From positions 1 to 5,940 of the forward strand of contig PEWQ01000205.1 of the NCBI GenBank assembly GCA_002780065.1: a DNA stretch of 5,940 nucleotides, in the 5' to 3' direction. The notes under the pieces are model-generated. The model saw nothing but the letters and a program-made list of their open reading frames with translations. It was not told where the DNA came from and did not search any database. Shown piece after piece: positions 1-4,605 of the stretch (positions within the stretch are counted from its first letter, which is position 1; every line of letters begins with the position of its first letter). Source of the stretch: Candidatus Hydrogenedentes bacterium CG07_land_8_20_14_0_80_42_17 (GTDB taxonomy: Bacteria > UBA8481). Both the position numbers and the translations under genes were made by a program.

Positions 1-135
1 GAACTTCTCCAGAGAATTGGGGCGTAGTCAGAAACCCGCATTTTGAATTTACCGCAACTCACAGCATGTCAATGCGTTATTGCTTGAAAGACCGGAGAAC
101 TTCAGATTAGCCCACTGATTCCCATTCCCTTATAA
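1..135. other. Left edge, no supported gene; possible 3' end of an upstream gene
   Basis: No start codon with a ribosome-binding site is visible here. One plus-strand frame is open from base 3 to a TAG at 108-110 (35 codons, including ENWGVVRNPHFEF). It could be the C-terminus of a gene entering from the left. That would fit the rightward terminator at 318-354, but 35 open codons occur easily by chance and no family was recognised. Confidence 0.2.
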
Positions 136-165
136 CGTCTCCCGTTATATTTGAAATTGCAATTT
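136..165 (+). repeat. 30-bp direct repeat, copy 1
   Basis: This segment, starting CGTCTCCCG and ending in the perfect 12-bp palindrome AAATTGCAATTT, recurs exactly at 257-286. The two copies are 121 bp apart and lie outside any gene. Between them are an AT-rich inverted repeat and a GC-rich hairpin, so the block may be one composite non-coding element, or the result of two insertions of a dispersed repeat. Confidence 0.85.
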
Positions 166-175
166 GGAAAGTGCA

Positions 176-214
176 AATTGAAAATTTTATTTTTCCAATT
201 TTCATTTTTCAATT
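176..214. repeat. AT-rich inverted repeat
   Basis: AATTGAAAA at 176-184 is the reverse complement of TTTTCAATT at 206-214, with a pyrimidine-rich 21-nt centre. No GC clamp is present, so it would fold weakly as RNA. From memory, similar AATTG/CAATT-rich stretches occur as dispersed repeats in many environmental genomes. No function is assigned. Confidence 0.5.
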
Positions 215-218
215 ATTT

Positions 219-238
219 CACGCGTTCTTTGACGCGTG
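219..238. repeat. GC-rich 7-bp hairpin CACGCGT/ACGCGTG
   Basis: CACGCGT (219-225) and ACGCGTG (232-238) form a perfect 7-bp stem with a 6-nt TCTTTG loop. A second short inverted repeat, CGCCT (240-244) with AGGCG (254-258), follows immediately. Neither has a T-tract, so they are not terminators. They sit between the two 30-bp direct repeats and look like part of the same non-coding element. Confidence 0.5.
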
Positions 239-256
239 GCGCCTGTCCCTCCAAGG

Positions 257-286
257 CGTCTCCCGTTATATTTGAAATTGCAATTT
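257..286 (+). repeat. 30-bp direct repeat, copy 2
   Basis: Exact second copy of the repeat at 136-165, again ending in the AAATTGCAATTT palindrome. It is followed directly by the palindromic element at 296-323. The sequences flanking the two copies differ (TATAA before copy 1, CAAGG before copy 2), which marks the repeat boundary at 30 bp. Confidence 0.85.
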
Positions 287-295
287 CCTGCTGTC

Positions 296-323
296 ATTGC
301 GAGCACCGAAGGTGCGAAGCAAT
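296..323. repeat. Dispersed-type palindrome (ATTGC...GCAAT)
   Basis: Outer arms ATTGC (296-300) and GCAAT (319-323) enclose inner arms GCACC (303-307) and GGTGC (311-315) around a GAA loop. From memory, the sequence resembles the widely dispersed TCATTGCGAG...GAAGCAATCT type of intergenic repeat seen in many bacterial phyla. Its right arm overlaps the left arm of the terminator hairpin at 318-345, so the two structures are mutually exclusive in RNA. Confidence 0.6.
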
Positions 324-354
324 CTCTTAATGTTAACAGATTGCTGGTTTTTTT
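318..354 (+). terminator. Rightward intrinsic-terminator-like hairpin
   Basis: AGCAATCT (318-325) pairs perfectly with AGATTGCT (338-345) across a 12-nt loop. GG and seven T residues (348-354) follow, the form of an intrinsic terminator for plus-strand transcription. The T-tract touches the stop codon of the minus-strand diguanylate cyclase gene at 353-355, so it would stop transcription from the left running antisense into that gene. On the minus strand no T-tract follows the hairpin, so it does not clearly terminate the cyclase transcript. The stem has only 3 G-C pairs of 8. Confidence 0.5.
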
Positions 355-1621
355 ATGCGACGACAGCAGAATTACATTTTGCAGATTCTGAAACTATGAC
401 TTGGTTTCGCCCGCTCCGCTTCGCTTCATATAATGCTTTGTCTGTTTCTTCGATAAGTTCTTTTCTGGTCTTCATTTCAGATTTCACCGTGCTTATTCCA
501 ATTGAAACCGTTACTTTTAGAATTTCGTCGGGCAGATCGCCGTATTTGAAGTTGTAAGATTCGATTCGTTCACGAATTCTTGAAGCTATTCTAAATGCCC
601 CCGAAAGGTCTGCTTCAGGGCATATTACTGTAATCTCTTCTCCGCCGTATCTGCATGGAATATCTGTTCCGCGCGACTCTTCTATTATGATTGCTGATAC
701 ATTTTTTAATACAACATCTCCGGTAGGATGACCATAAGTGTCGTTAACTTTTTTGAAGTAATCAATATCGACCATTAGAAGTGAAAGAGCAGTTCTATAT
801 CTCATTGAACGTTTGAATTCTTCTTCAAGACGCCGTTCGAAATGACGTCTAACATAAAGACCAGTCAAATGATCCGTCACCGCCATTCTATAAAGCCTTG
901 AGTTCTCTAAAGCGATTCCTATAGCTCCGGCTACTGCATGAAGTTTGCGGCACTTTTCAGCGTTTAATACATTTGAATCGGGATCGAATAGCTTTAAAAC
1001 TCCGACCACTCTGTTTTTGGCCGATAAAGGCAGAGCGGCAACCGTGCCTTTGCCATCTCGAATTTCAAATATTTTTCGGCGCTCTAAAGCTGATTTTCCA
1101 ACCAGTCCTTCTCCGATCTTTATTCGCTTTTGCAAAACTCGGGCAGGAGAAATATCTTTTCCGTTTGCTTTCGCTCCAACAATTTCATACCACATTTCAT
1201 CATCGCTTTGCAGATAAATGAGCGCTTTCGATATTCCATAGTTTGTTGTGACAAGATCGAGTATCGCTCGAATCATCTCTGAAAAATCAAGTATGGCTCC
1301 AACAGCAAGAGAAACCTCGCGTACAGCAGAAAGCTCATCCACTTGATCCGAAAGCATTTGCTTTTCTTTATAAAGTTTCTGAACGGCAAATTTCAGGGAA
1401 GGGAGCTGTGAATTATTTGAATCAGTTCGGCTTTGTTCAACTTTTGAAGACTCTGCAATGCATGGAAAAATGGATACGGCAAATCCGAAAAAAATTACGG
1501 CAGAAGATGAATGAACCGGCATGTGCTTTGAAAAGCTGATCCCAACAGCCATAAGAAAAAGGCCTGCGCAAAACCATCCATGCTCTTTCATCAGCATTTT
1601 TATAGCATTAATTAATCGCAT
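353..1621 (-). CDS. Membrane GAF-GGDEF diguanylate cyclase
   Basis: Predicted inner-membrane enzyme making cyclic di-GMP from two GTP. In the 422-residue product, two hydrophobic helices (about 16-31 and 39-56) precede a charged coiled-coil stretch (about 75-100), a GAF-like domain (about 100-242) and a C-terminal GGDEF domain (about 247-409). The GGDEF domain keeps the TDHLTGLY entry motif, the metal-site Asp in MVDIDYFKKVND (residue 285), the active loop GGEE (326-329; signature GGEEI rather than GGEEF) and an RGTD inhibitory I-site (317-320) placed as in PleD, five residues before the loop. It should therefore be active and product-inhibited. The GAF domain presumably senses an unknown ligand. 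The ATG at 1621 is chosen because AGGG lies 4 nt upstream. The frame extends to a TTG at 1729, but that adds an unlikely Ile-rich stretch overlapping the divergent gene. It faces the cyclic-nucleotide-binding protein gene across 85 bp. Confidence 0.93.
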   Translation of the reverse strand: MRLINAIKMLMKEHGWFCAGLFLMAVGISFSKHMPVHSSSAVIFFGFAVSIFPCIAESSKVEQSRTDSNNSQLPSLKFAVQKLYKEKQMLSDQVDELSAVREVSLAVGAILDFSEMIRAILDLVTTNYGISKALIYLQSDDEMWYEIVGAKANGKDISPARVLQKRIKIGEGLVGKSALERRKIFEIRDGKGTVAALPLSAKNRVVGVLKLFDPDSNVLNAEKCRKLHAVAGAIGIALENSRLYRMAVTDHLTGLYVRRHFERRLEEEFKRSMRYRTALSLLMVDIDYFKKVNDTYGHPTGDVVLKNVSAIIIEESRGTDIPCRYGGEEITVICPEADLSGAFRIASRIRERIESYNFKYGDLPDEILKVTVSIGISTVKSEMKTRKELIEETDKALYEAKRSGRNQVIVSESAKCNSAVVA

Positions 1622-1706
1622 AATCCCTGTTCTATCGTATCGGCATAAAGTTTTTTCGCTGAATAATGAATTTTTATTTATCTTTTGCCGAAGAAAATGT
1701 AATATT
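1622..1706. promoter_or_regulatory. Divergent intergenic region with likely promoters for both genes
   Basis: This 85-bp AT-rich gap separates the divergent starts of the diguanylate cyclase and CNB genes, so promoters for both must lie here or inside the genes. On the plus strand AATAAT (1662-1667) is a passable -10 box, but no good -35 sits at the right distance. No clear inverted-repeat operator was seen. There is no Shine-Dalgarno sequence ahead of the ATG run at 1707. A shared regulatory region is inference from geometry. Confidence 0.4.
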
Positions 1707-2201
1707 ATGATGATGATGATGCCGAACAAGTCCTTACTTACAGACGAGGATCTTCCGCGTTTCGATGAAATGCTTTCTTTTTTGTCTAACGCAGAGATTC
1801 AAGTGCTCTTCAATAATGTTGAAGAGAGGGAATTATTGAAGGGTGAAACTTTATTCAAGCAAGGCGGCGAAGGGGCGACACTTTTCATTATTAGTAAAGG
1901 GTCTTTCGATATAGTTATCGAAAATTCGGACGGAACGCGAAATGTTCTCACTAGATTAAGCGTTGGACACATTATCGGCGAAATAGCTTTCATTATGGGC
2001 GTGCCGCATTCGGCAACTGCAGAGGCGGCGGAAGATTCTGGAGTGTATATGATTCATAGACACAATTTTGATGCAATGGTATTGGAAGATCCGACTCTTG
2101 CATTTAAAATAATTCAGGCTATCAATAGGGTGCTTTGCTACCGGTTAAGCAGAGTAAATAAACAGTTATCAAATATTCTTCATGGAGATAAGGTGGCATG
2201 A
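1707..2201 (+). CDS. Stand-alone cyclic nucleotide-binding (CNB) domain protein
   Basis: A 164-residue protein that is essentially one CRP/PKA-type CNB fold (about 30-150) with a helical tail and no DNA-binding helix-turn-helix. The beta-roll is recognisable from LLKGETLFKQGGEGATLFII (residues 43-62). The phosphate-binding cassette reads GEIAFIMGVPHSATAEA (91-107). Canonical cassettes have Arg before the SAT/AAT triplet, contacting the cyclic phosphate; here it is His101, so cAMP/cGMP binding is doubtful. It may bind another ligand or act as a protein-interaction module. Five consecutive ATG codons (1707-1721) begin the gene without a Shine-Dalgarno sequence, so the exact start is uncertain; the frame is open upstream to 1521 but that part runs antisense to the cyclase gene. 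The end overlaps the TPR gene by ATGA, so the two are translationally coupled. Confidence 0.88.
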   Translation: MMMMMPNKSLLTDEDLPRFDEMLSFLSNAEIQVLFNNVEERELLKGETLFKQGGEGATLFIISKGSFDIVIENSDGTRNVLTRLSVGHIIGEIAFIMGVPHSATAEAAEDSGVYMIHRHNFDAMVLEDPTLAFKIIQAINRVLCYRLSRVNKQLSNILHGDKVA

Positions 2202-2782
2202 AAAAATTCATATTTGTTTTAGCGGCGGCAATTGCGACAATTATGTTTTTCAATTCTTACTCGTCGGCAATGGAAATGGCTCCTACAGGATGGGGAAAAG
2301 ATTTTTCAGACGCTGTTTCTCAAGGTGACGCTTATTTTGTTAAATGTGAATACGCGCGCGCTCTGGAATCGTATGAACACGCTGAAGAACTTGCTCCTCA
2401 TGCGGCGCAGGCTTCTTACAAAATTGCTCTGACGATGTACAGGTGGGGAAATGACATTCAAGCGCGCCGTGAGGATTTGTGGCCTCTTGCGATAAAGAAG
2501 GTTGAGAGAACACTCTATCTCGATCCGACATTTGCCGATGCGGTTTTTCTTCTCGGTGTATTGAGATATCGCATGGGCGATTTCAAGAGCGCAGTCCAAA
2601 TCTATAAGTCGATCTCTGAGATTCGCCAAGGCGATCCGGATCTTTATATGGATATTGCAGTTGCGGCGTGGAGAGCAGGCGATATGAAACTTTCGTCCGC
2701 CGCTCTTGAACGAGCTAGGGCGCTGACGCCGTCTTCTACTCGATTACACTCTATTGCAAGAGAGATTTTTTCATCGCGCTGA
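2198..2782 (+). CDS. Exported TPR-repeat protein
   Basis: The 194-residue product starts with a classical signal peptide: MKK, a hydrophobic core, and a likely cleavage after SSA at residue 24. No lipobox Cys follows, so a soluble periplasmic or envelope-attached protein is predicted. The rest is helical with TPR-like pairs: about 36-69 (GDAYFVKCEYARALESYEHA), about 95-110 (VERTLYLDP), about 112-145 (FLLGVLRYRMGDFKSAVQIY) and about 146-180 (AAWRAGDMKLSSAALERARA). TPRs are protein-protein scaffolds and no catalytic domain is present. The start ATG overlaps the stop of the CNB gene (ATGA) and is preceded by AAGGTGG at 2190-2196. Its own TGA overlaps the next ATG by one base. The specific partner is unknown; the two small membrane proteins downstream are the obvious candidates. 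Confidence 0.88.
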   Translation: MKKFIFVLAAAIATIMFFNSYSSAMEMAPTGWGKDFSDAVSQGDAYFVKCEYARALESYEHAEELAPHAAQASYKIALTMYRWGNDIQARREDLWPLAIKKVERTLYLDPTFADAVFLLGVLRYRMGDFKSAVQIYKSISEIRQGDPDLYMDIAVAAWRAGDMKLSSAALERARALTPSSTRLHSIAREIFSSR

Positions 2783-2988
2783 TGATGGATTCGCAAAAAA
2801 TTTGTGTGCAAGAATCAAATTATAGTTTTATCGCTGTATTGATTATTGGAGTTTTGACAATTGTATTAGGATTCGGCTCGCTCTTTTTTGCCGATGCCAG
2901 AGCCGAAAACTTTATGACTTTTTTCGGATGCACTGCGGTTGTGATTGGATATACTCTTCTCGGTATTTCGATAATGCTTAGGAGGTAG
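2782..2988 (+). CDS. Small two-helix membrane protein
   Basis: A 68-residue protein with two predicted transmembrane helices (about 16-37 and 45-66). They are joined by a short charged loop (ADARAEN), and the protein ends in LRR; the N-terminus and C-terminus are probably cytoplasmic. No family was recognised. The first ATG overlaps the TPR stop codon (TGATG), with a second in-frame ATG at 2785. No Shine-Dalgarno sequence is apparent, so initiation probably depends on translational coupling. The last two codons, AGG AGG, are also the Shine-Dalgarno sequence of the next gene, so the two are co-translated. It is likely a partner of the exported TPR protein or the next microprotein, by context only. 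Confidence 0.75.
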   Translation: MMDSQKICVQESNYSFIAVLIIGVLTIVLGFGSLFFADARAENFMTFFGCTAVVIGYTLLGISIMLRR

Positions 2989-2993
2989 GAGCT

Positions 2994-3218
2994 GTGAGTT
3001 TTTTTGATAGTATTGCTGTTTGGCTAATAAATTTTATAAAATCCTGCTGGGTATATATGAAATTTGCCGCCGGAACTATTGTGAATGGAGTTGTAGGAGT
3101 TTTACCCGGTTCTACACATGTTGATGAAACTATGGCGGCGATCTTTTTATATGGTGGATTGGTGGCTATTGCAGTAGCTTGGCTATGGTTTGGTAAAGCA
3201 TTGAAGTTTAAAAATTGA
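2994..3218 (+). CDS. Small membrane protein, unknown function
   Basis: A 74-residue protein with an amphipathic, aromatic-rich N-terminus (residues 1-24), a Gly/Val-rich hydrophobic segment (about 25-38) and a clear transmembrane helix (about 48-67), ending in a basic tail (KALKFKN). The initiator is GTG at 2994, supported by AGGAGG at 2980-2985 with 8-nt spacing. That ribosome-binding site lies wholly inside the last codons of the preceding gene, 5 bp from stop to start. No family was recognised. Gene order suggests it works with the preceding two-helix protein, but this is inference. Confidence 0.75.
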   Translation: MSFFDSIAVWLINFIKSCWVYMKFAAGTIVNGVVGVLPGSTHVDETMAAIFLYGGLVAIAVAWLWFGKALKFKN

Positions 3219-3255
3219 GTAAAAGAAAGTATTTTGAAAGGAGGTTTGACACGTA

Positions 3256-3351
3256 ATGCCCTGTGGCAAGAAACGCCTCAAACATAAGATGGCAACTCAT
3301 AAGCGCCGTAAAAAGCGCAGAGCTAATAGACATAAGAATAAAAAGGTTTAA
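3256..3351 (+). CDS. 31-residue highly basic protein, likely ribosome-associated
   Basis: An ATG at 3256 opens a 31-codon frame ending TAA at 3349-3351. The product is built almost entirely of Lys, Arg, His and a few small residues: MPCGKKRLKHKMATHKRRKK, then RRANRHKNKKV. A strong AAAGGAGGT (3237-3245) lies 11 nt upstream of the ATG. From memory, it closely resembles a family of about 30-residue proteins with the pattern MPxGKKRKxHKxATHKRKKR found in Bacteroidota and other phyla. Such tiny basic proteins (compare mycobacterial bS22 and bL37) sit in rRNA pockets, so a ribosomal role is likely but not shown here. Its last codons form the start of the first 51-bp repeat unit. It is too short for most gene callers. 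Confidence 0.8.
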   Translation: MPCGKKRLKHKMATHKRRKKRRANRHKNKKV

Positions 3352-3493
3352 TTGGAATGGCGTGTAGGGGCAGACCTATGTGTCTGCCCTGAAAAGGTTT
3401 AATTGGAATGGCGTGTAGGGGCAGACCTATGTGTCTGCCCTCAAAAGGTTTAATTGGAATGGCGTGTAGGGGCAGACCTATGTGTCTGCCCTG
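3341..3493 (+). repeat. Three tandem copies of a 51-bp unit, each with a perfect hairpin
   Basis: Units lie at 3341-3391, 3392-3442 and 3443-3493 and are identical except for the last base (G, C, G). Each begins AAAAGGTTTAATTGG and contains GGGCAGAC-CTATGT-GTCTGCCC, an 8-bp perfect stem extended by a G-T pair. The first 11 bases are the end of the 31-residue gene, including its TAA. The same AAAAGGT appears once more at 3503-3509, where it is the upp ribosome-binding site, so short homology flanks the array. The hairpin core preceded by GTAGGGG resembles a dispersed intergenic palindrome known from many environmental genomes (recollection). Near-identity suggests recent tandem expansion. Confidence 0.95.
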
Positions 3494-3501
3494 ACTTTTT
3501 T
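3470..3501 (+). terminator. Third repeat hairpin followed by a T-tract (weak terminator or attenuator)
   Basis: Only the last of the three hairpins (GGGCAGAC...GTCTGCCC, ending near 3491) is followed by a T run: TTTTTT at 3496-3501, about four bases after the stem. It could attenuate readthrough from the upstream operon into upp. The distance from stem to T-tract is longer than ideal, so efficiency is probably partial. Confidence 0.35.
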
Positions 3502-3515
3502 GAAAAGGTGTATTC

Positions 3516-4139
3516 ATGACAGGTTTGCATATTCCTGACCATCCGGTTGTGGCTGACAGACTTACTCGAATGAGAGATGTAAAAACTACTCCGAGTGAAT
3601 TCAGAGTAATTTTGAAATCGCTTGCTCCGTTTTTGGTTTATGAAGCGGCGCGAGGTCTGCCGACCGAGCTTAAAGAAGTTGTTACACCTTGCGGTCGTGC
3701 AAAAGGAAAACTGCTGACTCAGAGAGTTGTTTTGTTTCCGATTCTTCGAGCCGGATTAGGACTTCTTGACGGAGCACTTCAGGTTTTTCCTGAGGCAAGA
3801 GTCGGCTTTATCGGAGCCTATCGTGATGAGACTACTTTTCAACCTGTTGAATACCACAGATCCGGTCCGAAAGATTTAAGAGACTGCGCTGTCTTCGTGC
3901 TCGACCCTATGCTGGCAACCGGCGGCTCAGCAGTTTTTGCAATAAATAAAGTTAAAGAGATGGGAGCTGTTGCAATACGGCTTGTCTCTGTGCTTGCCGC
4001 GCCTATGGGAGTTGATGCAATGCATAAAGCGCATCCCGATGTTCCTATAGTTGTTGCCGCTGTCGATCCGGAACTGAATGAAAAGATGTACATAGTCCCA
4101 GGGCTCGGAGATGCCGGCGACAGATTTTTTGGAACTTGA
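3516..4139 (+). CDS. upp: Uracil phosphoribosyltransferase
   Basis: A cytoplasmic pyrimidine-salvage enzyme converting uracil and PRPP to UMP and pyrophosphate. The 207-residue protein has the normal family length and all hallmark motifs: FPILRAGLGLLDG (74-86), the PRPP-binding loop VLDPMLATGGSA (128-139), and the C-terminal uracil-binding signature VDPELNEKMYIVPGLGDAG (183-201) ending DRFFGT. The ATG at 3516 is preceded by AAAAGG with 7-nt spacing. That site lies in the residual repeat motif at 3503-3509, so the 51-bp array sits directly at its translation-initiation region. It probably receives transcription from the upstream cluster unless the third hairpin terminates it. It is convergent with the EIIA gene, with 4 bp between the stop codons. 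Confidence 0.97.
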   Translation: MTGLHIPDHPVVADRLTRMRDVKTTPSEFRVILKSLAPFLVYEAARGLPTELKEVVTPCGRAKGKLLTQRVVLFPILRAGLGLLDGALQVFPEARVGFIGAYRDETTFQPVEYHRSGPKDLRDCAVFVLDPMLATGGSAVFAINKVKEMGAVAIRLVSVLAAPMGVDAMHKAHPDVPIVVAAVDPELNEKMYIVPGLGDAGDRFFGT

Positions 4140-4143
4140 GAAG

Positions 4144-4587
4144 TTATTTTGCTTGCAGAAAAGCTTCTGCTACTTTTTTGGGAGTTTTAGCTTCAAGTAT
4201 TGCCTGTCGAACATGACTGAACTTTAATCTGCGGGATATTTCAGCTAATAGTGTCACATGCTCCTTCATTTTGTTTTCAGGCGACAAAAGCAAAACTATA
4301 ATTCGCACCGGCGTTTTATCCGGAGCTTGAAAATTTATCGGGTCTTCGGAACAAAATATCGAGTAAGCAAATTTCTTTAGACTTTTAATTTTAGCATGAG
4401 GTATTGCTACTCCGAGTCCAATAGCCGTTGAAAGAGCTTTTTCCCGCGCCATTACAGCTTCGAATACTTCATCTTCTTCTAGAGATAGATTTTTTGTCAG
4501 AGCTTTTATTGCAACTTTTATCGCTTCATTTTTATCCGATGGAAGATCTAAACTAATTGCTTTTGCAACTAAAGATTTTTTTATCAA
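4144..4587 (-). CDS. PTS EIIA type-2 domain protein (PtsN/EIIA-Ntr-like)
   Basis: A 147-residue, single-domain protein of the fructose/mannitol/Ntr EIIA family. The phosphorylatable His is in GLGVAIPHAK (His64). The second conserved His is in KEHVTLLAEISRRL (His110). No membrane or EIIB domain is attached and no sugar transporter is nearby. That favours a regulatory EIIA-Ntr-type role (phosphorelay from EI-Ntr/NPr) over sugar uptake, though the substrate cannot be read from sequence. The start is TTG at 4587-4585, with a perfect AGGAGG (complement of 4595-4600) at 7-nt spacing; no ATG is available. It follows recO by 18 bp on the same strand and is probably co-transcribed with it. Its last codons overlap the probable upp terminator on the other strand. 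Confidence 0.9.
   Translation of the reverse strand: MIKKSLVAKAISLDLPSDKNEAIKVAIKALTKNLSLEEDEVFEAVMAREKALSTAIGLGVAIPHAKIKSLKKFAYSIFCSEDPINFQAPDKTPVRIIVLLLSPENKMKEHVTLLAEISRRLKFSHVRQAILEAKTPKKVAEAFLQAK
4155..4179 (+). terminator. Probable upp terminator inside the EIIA 3' end
   Basis: GCAGAA (4155-4160) and TTCTGC (4165-4170) form a 6-bp stem with an AAGC loop, followed by TAC and six T residues (4174-4179). It lies 16 bases after the upp stop and would terminate upp transcripts. It also encodes part of the EIIA C-terminus on the opposite strand (the AEAFLQAK end). The stem is short, so strength is moderate. No matching structure serves the minus-strand operon. Confidence 0.5.
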
Positions 4588-4594
4588 ACAAAAT

Positions 4595-4600
4595 CCTCCT
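4595..4600 (-). promoter_or_regulatory. Ribosome-binding site that fixes the TTG start of the EIIA gene
   Basis: CCTCCT on the plus strand reads AGGAGG on the coding strand, 7 nt before the TTG at 4587. There is no in-frame ATG or GTG nearby, so the rare start is well supported. Confidence 0.85.
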
Positions 4601-4605
4601 TTTAA

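Noticed and set aside
297-557. Plus-strand open frame of 86 codons
   Set aside because: It lies mostly antisense to the GGDEF end of the cyclase gene, starts inside a palindromic repeat without a ribosome-binding site, and runs through a terminator-like hairpin.
945-1221. Two plus-strand open frames of 82-90 codons
   Set aside because: They are shadows on the antisense strand of the well-supported GAF domain coding region.
1521-1706. N-terminal extension of the CNB protein by 62 residues
   Set aside because: It would run antisense through the cyclase start region, reads as an odd Ile/Phe/Arg mix without domain similarity, and has no ribosome-binding site. The CNB fold needs only the part from the ATG run onward.
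1622-1729. N-terminal extension of the cyclase to a TTG at 1729
   Set aside because: It adds an Ile-run from the ATG repeat of the opposing gene and lacks a ribosome-binding site, while ATG 1621 has AGGG at 4 nt.
3341-3493. CRISPR array
   Set aside because: The units are directly abutting with no unique spacers and contain a coding end; this is a simple tandem repeat.
3323-3517. Minus-strand open frame with a 17-residue repeat (GRHIGLPLHAIPIKPF type)
   Set aside because: The repeating protein is only the reverse reading of the 51-bp tandem array, which stays open because 51 is a multiple of three. It has no ribosome-binding site and overlaps the basic-protein gene.
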